Shown here: piece by piece, positions 55,951-64,000 of the stretch | Position numbering within the stretch: the stretch's first letter is position 1 | Layout of the letters: each line of letters starts with the position of its first letter | Assembly: GCF_001866665.1 (NCBI RefSeq) | Contig: NZ_MLYO01000062.1 | Span: 1-64,000, forward strand | DNA: 64,000 nt | Origin: Streptomyces monashensis | Lineage (GTDB): Bacteria > Actinomycetota > Actinomycetes > Streptomycetales > Streptomycetaceae | Direction of reading: 5' to 3' | The notes under the pieces: model-generated | The model's input: the letters and a program-made list of their open reading frames with translations, nothing else | Database searches by the model: none | Told to the model about the DNA's origin: nothing | Program-made: the position numbers and the translations under genes

Positions 55951-56202
55951 ATGGTGCGCACCCCCCTGACCCCCGAAGAGCGTGAACGCGGCGAGCGGCT
56001 CGGACAGTTGCTGCGCGAGGCGCGCGGCGGCCGGAGCATGACCGAGATCGCGGCGGCGGCGGGCGTCTCGGCCGAGACGCTCCGCAAGATCGAGACGGGC
56101 CGGGCGCCGACGCCGGCCTTCTTCACCGTGGCCGCGCTGGCCCCGGTCCTCGGGCTGTCGATGGACGAACTGGTCACCCGCTGCGCACTCGTCGCCGCGT
56201 GA
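55951..56202 (+). CDS. Small Xre-type helix-turn-helix protein
   Basis: An 83-residue single-domain DNA-binding protein. The HTH is MTEIAAAAGVSAETLRKIETG at about residues 30-50, followed by PTPAFFTVAALAPVLGLSMDELV typical of the Xre fold. No effector domain is present. It has no Shine-Dalgarno; the promoter sits on top of the start. Two direct repeats in front of it suggest self-regulation. Not adjacent to any toxin-like partner. Confidence 0.85.
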   Translation: MVRTPLTPEERERGERLGQLLREARGGRSMTEIAAAAGVSAETLRKIETGRAPTPAFFTVAALAPVLGLSMDELVTRCALVAA

Positions 56203-56318
56203 TCCTCTGCCCGGGGTGAGAGGCCCGCGCACTGCCGGAAAACGCCGCGTAGCAGAGCCGTAACACGACGGGTGTTGCCTGGTGGCCGTAGTGTCGGCGG
56301 TCGGGCGGGAGCTGGGCG

Positions 56319-57983
56319 ATGGCGGTGGGGCGACTCCCCGGTCCGGTGTGGGAGTTCGCGGGCTGTCTGGACGGCCTGCTGGCCCGCCTGGACCAGGGCG
56401 AGGGCTGGAGCGGCGTCTTCTGGCAGCGCGACCCCGAGGGTATGCGGGCCTGCCTGGAGGGGCGCGAGGTGCCGCCGTGGGACGTCGTGGAGGCGCTGCT
56501 GGACGACCTCGCGGCGGTGTACGGCACGGCCGCGGCGGACGCCGAACGGGCCCGGGCCCGGAGCCTGTACCGGGCGGCTCTCGCCTCGTGCGACGCCCGC
56601 CCCGGGGCACGCGCGGCCCTGGCCGACCGGCTCGACGTCATGCTCCGCGAACAGCGCTACGCGGCCGAACGCCAGGCCGAACTGACCCGTCTGCTCACCA
56701 CGGGCGCCCCGGGCGCCGACCTCGACTCCCTCCGCCTCGACCTCGCCTGGGCCCATGACGACCACGCCCGGGCCTCCGCGAGGTGCGAGGAACTCCGGGG
56801 CCGTCTGGCGGAGTTGGACCGGCGGGCGACGGTCCACCGCGCGGGGTCCGTGCGGGAACGGCCGGCTCCGGGAGGGGGCCCGCCGGCTGACCGGCCCGGC
56901 CGGGCGGAGGCGCCGGTGGCCGACGGCGTCCGGGCCGAGGTGCCCGTGCGTGGCGGCGGCGGTTCGGTGGAGGTGTCGTCGGGCGGCGGTGCCGGTTCGG
57001 CGGAGGTACCGGTGGATGACGGCGGCCGGGCCGAGGTGCGGGTGGGTGGTCGTGCCGGGTGGGCCGAGGTGCCGGGCGGTGCCGGTGCGGTGGAGGCGCC
57101 GGTGGCCGCCGCCCCGTTCGCCCCCGCCTCCCCGACCGTCGTGGTCCCGGAACCGGACCCCGTGCCCCCGCCACCGGCCGCCCGGCACGCCCCGCACTCC
57201 GCCGCGGGGCCACCGCCCGATTCGGGGTCACTCCCCGTGCCGGGCGCCACTCCCCGGAAACGCCGGCGGGGCAGTGCCCGGTTCGCCGGGATGGCCGAGG
57301 ACGAGGCCGCGCCCGTCGTCGTACCGCAGGCGCCCGTAGCGGCGGCCCGGGCGCCGCAGGCGGCCGAGTCCGCCCGGCCGCGCGGGGCCCGGTTCGCCGG
57401 GGCGGCGGAGCGGCCCGCAGAGGCGGAGACGGCGCGCGTCGAGCACGTCGATACCGGGGCGGACGCGGCGGTCGCCGAAGCCGTCGGGCGGCTGGCGCGG
57501 CTGCGGGCCGCCGGGCGCAGCGGCGAGGCGCACGCGCTGCTGGCCGACGTCGCGCAGTGGCCCCCGGCCCGCTTCCCCCTGCTCGCCGATGCCCTGCACC
57601 GGGCCGGGCTCGGGGCCGACTGGGCGACGCTGCTGTGGGAGGCCGCCTCGCTGCCCGCGCAGCGGCTGGCCGGCGTCGCCGACGCGCTCGCCGCCGCGGG
57701 GCGGGACGGCGACGGGCGGCAGTTGCTGCGGCAGGGCGTGGCCCGCCCCGCCGAGCAGGTCGGGTCCGCCGTGCTGCGGCTGGCGGACGACGGGCGGCGG
57801 CGTGAGGCGCGGGCCCTGCTGGACGCCTGTGTGCGCGGGCGGACGGCGCAGGAGGCCGCCCGGACCGTCGCCCCCGAGCCGGGGCGGCTCGTGCCGCTGC
57901 TGCTCGACGCCGCCCGTGGCGTCTCCGAGGAGCGGCACTGGGACCTCGTGCACGCCCTGCGTGTCGCCGGGTACGGCGTGTGA
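56319..57983 (+). CDS. Large Ala/Gly-rich hypothetical protein
   Basis: A 554-residue protein of three parts. Residues 1-165 are an ordered helical domain (WEFAGCLDGLLARLDQGEGW, AERQAELTRLLTTG). Residues 165-340 are low-complexity with several approximate repeats of the type AEVPVxxGG, then a Pro/Ala-rich stretch. Residues 380-554 are helical, with TPR-like segments (GRLARLRAAGRSGEAHALLADV, RQLLRQGVARPAEQVGSAVL). Streptomyces homologues have been labelled UL36-like, a low-complexity artefact. Start ATG 56319 has GGGAGCTGGG upstream. Function unknown. Confidence 0.7.
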   Translation: MAVGRLPGPVWEFAGCLDGLLARLDQGEGWSGVFWQRDPEGMRACLEGREVPPWDVVEALLDDLAAVYGTAAADAERARARSLYRAALASCDARPGARAALADRLDVMLREQRYAAERQAELTRLLTTGAPGADLDSLRLDLAWAHDDHARASARCEELRGRLAELDRRATVHRAGSVRERPAPGGGPPADRPGRAEAPVADGVRAEVPVRGGGGSVEVSSGGGAGSAEVPVDDGGRAEVRVGGRAGWAEVPGGAGAVEAPVAAAPFAPASPTVVVPEPDPVPPPPAARHAPHSAAGPPPDSGSLPVPGATPRKRRRGSARFAGMAEDEAAPVVVPQAPVAAARAPQAAESARPRGARFAGAAERPAEAETARVEHVDTGADAAVAEAVGRLARLRAAGRSGEAHALLADVAQWPPARFPLLADALHRAGLGADWATLLWEAASLPAQRLAGVADALAAAGRDGDGRQLLRQGVARPAEQVGSAVLRLADDGRRREARALLDACVRGRTAQEAARTVAPEPGRLVPLLLDAARGVSEERHWDLVHALRVAGYGV

Positions 57984-58145
57984 GAGGAGTCGGGGAGACC
58001 TCGTCCCGGTCTGCTCCGTTTCACCCCGTCGCGCGGATCGCCCGCTCGCCCATCGGCGTGTGAAACGTGATCGACTCCGCCTGTTGACGACGATGGTCTT
58101 GGCAAGGGCCTCCAGGAGGCTTACTTTCGTCCCTCTACGGCTTGA

Positions 58146-58159
58146 TCTACGGGTGTAGA
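58146..58159. promoter_or_regulatory. Palindrome upstream of the pyrimidine-catabolic genes
   Basis: TCTAC-GGGT-GTAGA (58146-58159) is a perfect dyad 31 bases before the first ureidopropionase ATG. A further TCTACGG lies in direct orientation at 58134-58140. It overlaps the region expected for the transcript start and could bind the PucR-type or another local regulator. Confidence 0.5.
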
Positions 58160-58189
58160 GGCTCTGGCGTCCCGTCGAAGGAGCAGCTC

Positions 58190-59032
58190 ATGGCCAACCT
58201 CGTACGCGCTGCACTGGTCCAGGCCACCTGGACCGGCGACACCGAGTCCATGGTGGCGAAACACGAGGCGCACGCCCGTGCGGCGGCCCGGCAGGGTGCC
58301 CAGGTCATCGGGTTCCAGGAAGTCTTCAACGCGCCCTACTTCTGCCAGGTCCAGGAGCCCGAGCACTACCGCTGGGCCGAGCCGGTGCCCGACGGGCCGA
58401 CCGTGCGGCGGATGCGGGAGCTGGCGCGGGAGACCGGCATGGTGACCGTCGTGCCGGTCTTCGAGGTCGAGCAGTCCGGCTTCTACTACAACACCGCCGC
58501 CGTGATCGACGCCGACGGCACCTACCTCGGCAAGTACCGCAAGCACCACATCCCGCAGGTCAAGGGCTTCTGGGAGAAGTACTACTTCAAACCCGGCAAC
58601 CTCGGGTGGCCCGTCTTCGACACCGCCGTCGGCAAGGTCGGCGTGTACATCTGCTACGACCGGCACTTCCCGGAGGGGTGGCGGCAACTCGGGCTCAACG
58701 GCGCCCAGTTGGTCTACAACCCCTCCGCCACCCACCGGGGCCTGTCCGCTTACCTGTGGCAGCTGGAGCAGCCCGCCGCGGCCGTCGCCAACGAGTACTT
58801 CGTCGCCGCCATCAACCGGGTGGGCCGGGAGGAGTACGGGGACAACGACTTCTACGGGACCAGTTACTTCGTTGATCCGCGTGGGCAGTTCGTGGGGGAG
58901 CCGGCGAGCGACACGTCCGAGGAACTGCTCGTCCGCGACCTCGACTTCGGCCTGATCGACGACGTGCGGCAGCAGTGGGCCTTCTACCGCGACCGCCGCC
59001 CCGACGCCTACGAAGGACTGATCCAGCCGTGA
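58190..59032 (+). CDS. Beta-ureidopropionase-like nitrilase-superfamily hydrolase (copy 1)
   Basis: A 280-residue carbon-nitrogen hydrolase. The Glu-Lys-Cys triad is seen in IGFQEVFNAPYF, GKYRKHHIPQ and YICYDRHFPEGW. Last step of reductive pyrimidine breakdown: N-carbamoyl-beta-alanine to beta-alanine, CO2 and ammonia. ATG at 58190 follows GAAGGAG. It overlaps the aminotransferase gene (GTGA), which would take beta-alanine further. A close paralogue of the same length lies 3 kb downstream. Confidence 0.87.
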   Translation: MANLVRAALVQATWTGDTESMVAKHEAHARAAARQGAQVIGFQEVFNAPYFCQVQEPEHYRWAEPVPDGPTVRRMRELARETGMVTVVPVFEVEQSGFYYNTAAVIDADGTYLGKYRKHHIPQVKGFWEKYYFKPGNLGWPVFDTAVGKVGVYICYDRHFPEGWRQLGLNGAQLVYNPSATHRGLSAYLWQLEQPAAAVANEYFVAAINRVGREEYGDNDFYGTSYFVDPRGQFVGEPASDTSEELLVRDLDFGLIDDVRQQWAFYRDRRPDAYEGLIQP

Positions 59033-60312
59033 ACGACCTCTACTCGCGCCACCGCCAGGTCCTGCCCGACTGGCTGGCCCTCTACTACGACGAGCCGATC
59101 GAGATCACCCACGGCGAGGGGCGCCACGTCTGGGACTCCGCCGGCAACAAGTACCTGGACTTCTTCGGCGGCATCCTGACCACGATGACCGCCCACGCCC
59201 TGCCCGAGGTCACCAAGGCCGTCGCCGAGCAGGCCGGGCGGATCATCCACTCGTCCACGCTGTACCTGAACCGGCCGATGGTCGAACTCGCCGAGCGCGT
59301 CGCCCAGCTGAGCGGCATCCCCGACGCCCGGGTCTTCTTCACCACCTCCGGCACCGAGGCCAACGACACCGCCCTGTTGCTCGCCACCGCGTACCGGCGC
59401 AGCAACACGGTCCTCGCGATGCGCAACAGCTACCACGGCCGCTCTTTCAGCACCGTCGGCATCACCGGCAACCGCAGTTGGTCCCCGACCTCGCTGTCCC
59501 CGCTGCAGACCCTCTACGTGCACGGCGGGGTGCGCACCCGGGGGCCGTTCGCCGAGCTGGACGACCGCGCGTTCATCGCCGCGTGCGTCGCCGACCTCGA
59601 GGACATCCTGGGGCACACCCGCCCGCCCGCCGCGCTGATCGCCGAGCCCATCCAGGGCGTCGGCGGCTTCACCTCGCCGCCCGACGGCCTCTACGCCGCC
59701 TTCCGCGAGGTCCTGAAGGAGCACGGCATCCTGTGGATCGCCGACGAGGTGCAGACCGGCTGGGGCCGTACCGGCGAGCACTTCTGGGGCTGGCAGGCAC
59801 ACGGTCGAAGCGGTCCGCCGGACATCGTCACCTTCGCCAAGGGCATCGGCAACGGCATGTCCATCGGCGGCGTGATCGCCCGCGCCGAGATCATGAACTG
59901 CCTGGACGCCAACAGCATTTCGACGTTCGGCGGCACCCAGGTCACCATGGCGGCCGGGCTCGCCAACCTCGCCTACCTCCTCGAACACGACCTCCAGGGC
60001 AACGCCCGCCGGGTCGGCGGCCTGCTCATCGAGCGGCTGCGGACGATCGCCGCCCAGCTGCCGGGGGTCCGGGAGGTGCGCGGGCGCGGGCTGATGATCG
60101 GCGTCGAGCTGGTCAGGCCGGGCACGGACGAGGCGGACCCGCGGTCGGCCTCCGCCGTCCTGGAGACGGCCCGTGAGGGCGGGCTGCTCATCGGCAAGGG
60201 CGGCGGCCACGACACCAGCGCCCTGCGCATCGCCCCGCCGCTGTCGCTGACCGTCGCGGAGGCCGAGGAGGGCGCCGCGATCCTGGAACGGGCCCTGCGG
60301 AGCGCGTACTAG
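59029..60312 (+). CDS. Class III aminotransferase, probably beta-alanine transaminase
   Basis: A 427-residue PLP enzyme. Fold marks are YLDFFGGILTT, TTSGTEANDTALLLA (phosphate site), IAEPIQGVGGF, ADEVQTGWGRTG and TFAKGIGNGMS, whose Lys binds PLP. In this cluster it most likely transaminates beta-alanine or its methylated analogue; the family also contains alanine-glyoxylate and GABA enzymes, so specificity is inferred from context. GTG start overlaps the preceding stop. Confidence 0.88.
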   Translation: MNDLYSRHRQVLPDWLALYYDEPIEITHGEGRHVWDSAGNKYLDFFGGILTTMTAHALPEVTKAVAEQAGRIIHSSTLYLNRPMVELAERVAQLSGIPDARVFFTTSGTEANDTALLLATAYRRSNTVLAMRNSYHGRSFSTVGITGNRSWSPTSLSPLQTLYVHGGVRTRGPFAELDDRAFIAACVADLEDILGHTRPPAALIAEPIQGVGGFTSPPDGLYAAFREVLKEHGILWIADEVQTGWGRTGEHFWGWQAHGRSGPPDIVTFAKGIGNGMSIGGVIARAEIMNCLDANSISTFGGTQVTMAAGLANLAYLLEHDLQGNARRVGGLLIERLRTIAAQLPGVREVRGRGLMIGVELVRPGTDEADPRSASAVLETAREGGLLIGKGGGHDTSALRIAPPLSLTVAEAEEGAAILERALRSAY

Positions 60313-60363
60313 GGAACGCCCGGGGGGAATCGGCGCACGGACGAGAGAGACAGGTGCACGGCC

Positions 60364-61929
60364 ATGACCACCGCCTCGCAGACCCCGTACGGCTGGGAGC
60401 CCGTGCTCTCCGTGCGCCAGGTGCTCTCCCTGGAACGGGTGCTCGCCGGGGAACCCGAGGTGGTGGCCGGAGCCGGGCAGCTGGACCGGCCGGTGCGCTG
60501 GGTGCATGTGGCCGAGGCCGCCGACGTCGGGGTCATGCTCAGCGGCGGCGAGATGGTCCTCACCACCGGCGTGCTGCTCGCCGGTGACGAGGCCAAGCAG
60601 GCCGAGTACGTCCAGTCGTTGCACCGGGCCGAGGCGGCCGCAGTCGTCCTCGGCCTGGGCCGCGCCTTTCCCGCGCCCCCGGAGGCCATGCGGCGCGCGG
60701 CGGACCGCTGCGGGCTGCCCATGGTGGTCCTGCACCGCCCCTTCCCCTTCGCCGAGCTGACGGAGGAGGTCCAGTCCCGGCTGGTACGGCGGAAGTTCGC
60801 CGCCGTCAGCCTCTCGGAGTCGGTCCGCACCGCCCTCACCGGCCTCATCACTGCCGGTGCCCCCCTGCAGCGGCTGCTCGACGAGATCGCCGTGCACAGC
60901 GGCTGCCCGGTCGTCGTCACCAACCTCGCCCACCGCGTCCTCGCCACGGCGGGGGAGCGGCCGGCCGTGGACGACGTGCTGCGCGACTGGGAGCGCATCG
61001 CCCGGCAGGCCGGCGCCGCCCACGGCGACGGCTGGATCAGCGCCGAACTGGGCGGTCGCGGGGAGCGCTGGGGCCGGCTGCTGCTGTGCGGCCACCGGGG
61101 CGGCGCCGCCACCGGGCGGCTGCTCGCCGACCGGGCCGCCGAGGCGCTGGTCCTGCACCGCATGCTCGGCGGCTCCAGCGCGGCGAGCTGGGAGGAGCAG
61201 TCCGCGCAGGGGCTGCTGACCGACCTCGTCTCCGGTGTCGTACCGGCCCGGACCCTGCTGCCCCGGGCCCGCGCGGCCGGGCTCCCGGTCAACCGGCGCA
61301 CCTTCGTGCCCCTCGTCGTCCTCGGCCCGGGCCCCGAGGAACTCGACCGCGTGCTCAGGCTGTTGGGGCTGTCCGGACTCGTCGCCGAACTCGCCGACGG
61401 GGCCGCCGCCGTGCTGCTGAGCCTCGCCCGGGACCAGGACGCCATGGCGCTCACCGGCCACTTCGCGGCCCGGCTGCGCGCCGGGTCCGGGGCCGTGGTC
61501 GCCGCCGCCGATGCCCGTACCGCGTGGGACGAGGTGCCCGCCGGGCTGCGCGAGGCCCGGCATGTCGCCGACGCCGTCGCCGACTCCTCGCACGCCCTCG
61601 GCCTGCCCGACGTGGTCCGGCTCGGGGACGTCCATCTGCGCGGCCTGGTCCGGCTGTTGCGCGACGACCCGCATGTGCAGTCCTTCGCCGAGCGGGAGCT
61701 GGACGGGCTGCTGTGCGCGGCCGAGCCGGAGCTGCTGGGCGTCCTGCGGACCTATCTCGCGACCGGCCGCAACAAGTCCCGCACCGCCCAGCTCCACCAT
61801 GTCTCCCGGCCCGCCCTCTACCGCCGCCTGGAGGCCATACAGACCCGCCTCGGCGTCGACCTGGACGACTTCGAACAGGCGGCCTCCGTCCACATCGCGC
61901 TGCTCGCGCACGATGCGCAACAGCGCTGA
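60364..61929 (+). CDS. PucR-family transcriptional regulator
   Basis: A 521-residue regulator. The N-terminal PucR domain begins PVLSVRQVLSLERVL and continues RPVRWVHVAEAADVGVMLSGGE; a GGDEF-like CdaR middle domain follows. The C-terminal HTH_30 includes LLGVLRTYLATGRNKSRTAQLHHVSRPALY. PucR regulators control purine or pyrimidine use, in keeping with its position between two ureidopropionase genes. ATG 60364 lies 51 bases after the aminotransferase stop. Likely targets are its own cluster; the palindrome at 58146 is a candidate site. Confidence 0.88.
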   Translation: MTTASQTPYGWEPVLSVRQVLSLERVLAGEPEVVAGAGQLDRPVRWVHVAEAADVGVMLSGGEMVLTTGVLLAGDEAKQAEYVQSLHRAEAAAVVLGLGRAFPAPPEAMRRAADRCGLPMVVLHRPFPFAELTEEVQSRLVRRKFAAVSLSESVRTALTGLITAGAPLQRLLDEIAVHSGCPVVVTNLAHRVLATAGERPAVDDVLRDWERIARQAGAAHGDGWISAELGGRGERWGRLLLCGHRGGAATGRLLADRAAEALVLHRMLGGSSAASWEEQSAQGLLTDLVSGVVPARTLLPRARAAGLPVNRRTFVPLVVLGPGPEELDRVLRLLGLSGLVAELADGAAAVLLSLARDQDAMALTGHFAARLRAGSGAVVAAADARTAWDEVPAGLREARHVADAVADSSHALGLPDVVRLGDVHLRGLVRLLRDDPHVQSFAERELDGLLCAAEPELLGVLRTYLATGRNKSRTAQLHHVSRPALYRRLEAIQTRLGVDLDDFEQAASVHIALLAHDAQQR

Positions 61930-61977
61930 AACACACGACGACCTGGGAAAACGGCGGTGAAACATGCGGCAGGCAAC

Positions 61978-62019
61978 ACGTGACACGGTGGCACGCCGCG
62001 CGCCCGCAGACGTGACACG
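61978..62019. promoter_or_regulatory. Direct repeat upstream of the second ureidopropionase gene
   Basis: ACGTGACACG occurs at 61978-61987 and again at 62010-62019, 32 bases (three helical turns) apart, between the PucR gene and copy 2. Spacing on one DNA face suggests a regulator site; no matching copy was noticed before the first gene. Confidence 0.35.
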
Positions 62020-62084
62020 CTGCCCGTCGAAGGCTCCCCGCGCGCTTTCTAGGCTCACCGCACACCGAGCCGACGGAGGTCCCG

Positions 62085-62927
62085 ATGAGCCGAGTGATCC
62101 GTGCCGCCCTGTTCCAGACCGCGTGGACCGGCGACAAGGAATCCATGATCCAGGTGCACGAGCAGGCGGCCCGCGACGCCGCCGCCCAGGGCGCCCAAGT
62201 CCTCTGCTTCCAGGAGCTGTTCTACGGCCCCTACTTCTGCCAGGTGCAGGACAAGGCCTTCTACGAGTACGCCGAGCGGATCCCCGAGGGCCCGACCGTC
62301 CAGCGCTTCCAGCGCCTGGCGCGCGAGCTGGGCATCGTCCTCGTCCTGCCGATGTACGAGGAGGAGCAGCCGGGAGTCCTCTACAACACCGCCGCGGTGA
62401 TCGACGCGGACGGCTCCTACCTCGGCAAGTACCGCAAGACCCACATCCCGCAGGTCCGGGGATTCTGGGAGAAGTTCTACTTCCGCCCGGGCAACAGCGG
62501 CTGGCCCGTCTTCGACACGGCCGTCGGCAGGATCGGCGTGTACATCTGCTACGACCGTCACTTCCCCGAGGGCTGGCGGGCGCTCGGTCTCGCCGGCGCC
62601 GAGATCGTCTTCAACCCCTCGGCCACCTCCCGCGGCCTGTCCCGCTACCTGTGGCAGCTGGAGCAGCCGGCGGCGGCCGTCGCCAACGAGTACTTCGTCG
62701 GCGCGATCAACCGGGTCGGCGTGGAGGACCTCGGCGACAACGACTTCTACGGCACGACGTACTTCGTGGACCCCGAGGCCCAGTTCGTCGGCGAGGTCGC
62801 GAGCGACAAGGCGACCGAACTCGTCGTCCGCGACCTGGACCTGGCCAAACTCCGCGAGGTCCGCGACCGCTGGCAGTTCTACCGGGACCGCGCGCCGGGG
62901 GCGTACGAGCCGCTGACCGCGCCCTGA
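62085..62927 (+). CDS. Beta-ureidopropionase-like nitrilase-superfamily hydrolase (copy 2)
   Basis: A 280-residue carbon-nitrogen hydrolase with the triad in LCFQELFYGPYF, GKYRKTHIPQ and YICYDRHFPEGW. Identical length and high similarity to copy 1 (long shared blocks such as QLEQPAAAVANEYFV) indicate a duplication, with divergence toward the C-terminus. It stands just before dihydropyrimidinase, so it is the better candidate for hydrolysing the product of that enzyme. ATG 62085 follows GGAGG. Confidence 0.87.
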   Translation: MSRVIRAALFQTAWTGDKESMIQVHEQAARDAAAQGAQVLCFQELFYGPYFCQVQDKAFYEYAERIPEGPTVQRFQRLARELGIVLVLPMYEEEQPGVLYNTAAVIDADGSYLGKYRKTHIPQVRGFWEKFYFRPGNSGWPVFDTAVGRIGVYICYDRHFPEGWRALGLAGAEIVFNPSATSRGLSRYLWQLEQPAAAVANEYFVGAINRVGVEDLGDNDFYGTTYFVDPEAQFVGEVASDKATELVVRDLDLAKLREVRDRWQFYRDRAPGAYEPLTAP

Positions 62928-62955
62928 CCGTAACCGAGTTGACCGAGGGAGCAGC

Positions 62956-64000
62956 ATGACCGGCCGTACAGTCATCCGCGGAGGGCTTGTCATCACCGCC
63001 TCCGACGAGATCCACGCCGACGTCCTGATCGAGGACGGCCGCATCGCCGCCCTCGCCGCCTCCGGAACCCCCGCCGCCGAGGCGTTCACCGCCGAGCGAA
63101 GCGAGATGGGGGCACCCCCGCCCGAAGGGTGGGGGAGGGTCGTCGACGCCACCGGGAAGTACGTCGTCCCGGGCGGCGTCGACGCACACACCCACATGGA
63201 GCTGCCGTTCGGCGGGACCTTCGCCTCCGACACCTTCGAGACCGGCACCCGAGCCGCCGCCTGGGGCGGGACGACCACGATCGTCGACTTCGCGGTGCAG
63301 AGCGTCGGCCACACCCTGCGCGAGGGCCTCGACGCCTGGCACGCCAAAGCCGAGGGCAACTGCGCGATCGACTACGCCTTCCACATGATCGTCGCCGACG
63401 TGAACGACGAGACGCTGAAGGAGATGGACCTGCTGGTGGAGGAGGGGGTGACCTCCTTCAAGCAGTTCATGGCGTATCCGGGCGTCTTCTACTCCGACGA
63501 CGGGCAGATCCTGCGCGCCATGCAGCGCTCCGCCGAGAACGGCGGGCTGATCATGATGCACGCGGAGAACGGCATCGCCATCGACGTCCTGGTCCAGCAG
63601 GCCCTGGCCCGCGGCGAGACCGACCCGCGCTACCACGGCGAGGTCCGAAAGGCCCTGCTGGAGGCGGAGGCCACACACCGCGCCATCCGGCTCGCGCAGG
63701 TCGCCGGCGCGCCCCTGTACGTCGTGCACGTCTCGGCGCAGGAGGCGGTGGCCGAGCTGGCGCGGGCGCGCGACGAGGGGTTCCCCGTCTTCGGCGAGAC
63801 CTGCCCGCAGTACCTGTTCCTGTCCACCGACAACCTCGCCGAGCCGGACTTCGCGGGCGCGAAGTACGTGTGCAGCACGCCGCTGCGGCCCAGGGAGCAC
63901 CAGGCGGCGCTGTGGAGGGGCCTGCGCACCAACGACCTCCAGGTGGTCTCCACCGACCACTGCCCCTTCTGCTTCACCGGCCAGAAGGAGCTGGGCCGCG
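62956..64000 (+). CDS. hydA: Dihydropyrimidinase (5' part, runs past the window end)
   Basis: The first 348 residues of a D-hydantoinase/dihydropyrimidinase that opens dihydrouracil and dihydrothymine. Metal motif GGVDAHTHMELPFGG near residue 85, carbamylated Lys in TSFKQFMAYPG, MHAENG, YVVHVSAQEA, and TDHCPF near the end. ATG 62956 follows GAGGGAG. Its stop lies beyond 64000. Residues 49-60 (SEMGAPPPEGWG) are an insertion encoded by a short repeat between an AER and a VVDATGKYV segment. Confidence 0.92.
   Translation, partial: MTGRTVIRGGLVITASDEIHADVLIEDGRIAALAASGTPAAEAFTAERSEMGAPPPEGWGRVVDATGKYVVPGGVDAHTHMELPFGGTFASDTFETGTRAAAWGGTTTIVDFAVQSVGHTLREGLDAWHAKAEGNCAIDYAFHMIVADVNDETLKEMDLLVEEGVTSFKQFMAYPGVFYSDDGQILRAMQRSAENGGLIMMHAENGIAIDVLVQQALARGETDPRYHGEVRKALLEAEATHRAIRLAQVAGAPLYVVHVSAQEAVAELARARDEGFPVFGETCPQYLFLSTDNLAEPDFAGAKYVCSTPLRPREHQAALWRGLRTNDLQVVSTDHCPFCFTGQKELGR
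63100..63135 (+). repeat. 36-bp short repeat inserted in frame in hydA
   Basis: The inserted bases include AGCGAGATGGGGGCACCCCC and GCCCGAAGGGTGGGGG, matching the style of a common Streptomyces intergenic repeat (compare the interior of the MITE near 5440-5490 in reverse complement). The length is divisible by three and no stop is created, so the frame is kept. Confidence 0.7.

Overview
The window is chromosomal DNA from a Streptomyces-type actinomycete. G+C is very high with GC-rich third codon positions. GTG starts and ATGA/GTGA stop-start overlaps are common, and two TTA (bldA-type) codons were found. The gene sets (allR/allB/alc with aceB, DesK-like two-component genes, SNF2 plus SWIM, a pyrimidine-catabolic cluster) are typical Streptomyces combinations. 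No tRNA, rRNA, CRISPR array, phage, defence island or PKS/NRPS cluster was seen.

Layout: (1) 1-2.4 kb: an auxiliary-type tryptophanyl-tRNA synthetase behind a recognisable Trp attenuator, then a HipA-like kinase. (2) 2.5-9.3 kb: purine/glyoxylate region with malate synthase, a MobA-like nucleotidyltransferase, the IclR-type regulator AllR, allantoinase and allantoicase. Allantoin is converted via allantoate to glyoxylate, and malate synthase consumes the glyoxylate; a matching operator-like sequence lies in front of both aceB and allB. A small MITE and a 148-bp dispersed repeat sit in this block. (3) 9.4-16.1 kb: AIM24 and DHFR-like proteins, an EamA transporter, a secreted RNase Sa-type ribonuclease, a DesK/NarL-type two-component pair and a P450. 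(4) 16.2-23 kb: a sugar or polyol uptake locus (dehydrogenase, GntR regulator, ABC transporter, ROK kinase) with an identical 17-bp operator at two positions. (5) 23-33 kb: SNF2 helicase and SWIM protein, and a DHA2 exporter carrying C-terminal beta-sandwich repeats. (6) 32.4-37.1 kb: an orphan response regulator and a COG4705 membrane-protein/two-component operon.

(7) 37.1-42 kb is a rearranged patch. A complete RNase J gene is bracketed by two decayed IS110-type transposase fragments, an IS5-type fragment and a truncated ferredoxin reductase gene. (8) 42-48.6 kb: a PcaD-PcaC fusion whose lactonase nucleophile looks lost, an MBL-fold hydrolase, exonuclease III and a four-gene glutamate-type ABC transporter. 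(9) 48.6-58 kb: a secreted alpha/beta hydrolase, gamma-glutamyltransferase, a ClpC-like unfoldase, and a small HTH protein with a probable leaderless transcript. (10) 58.1-64 kb: reductive pyrimidine catabolism, with two beta-ureidopropionase-like hydrolases, a class III aminotransferase, a PucR-type regulator and the start of dihydropyrimidinase, which carries an in-frame short-repeat insertion and runs off the window.

The observations most worth following are the Trp attenuator, the shared aceB/allB operator, the RNase J gene between IS scars with its overlapping leader ORF, the lost nucleophile in the PcaD-like domain, and the repeat inserted inside the dihydropyrimidinase coding sequence. 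All family names come from reading motifs and from memory; no database search was run.
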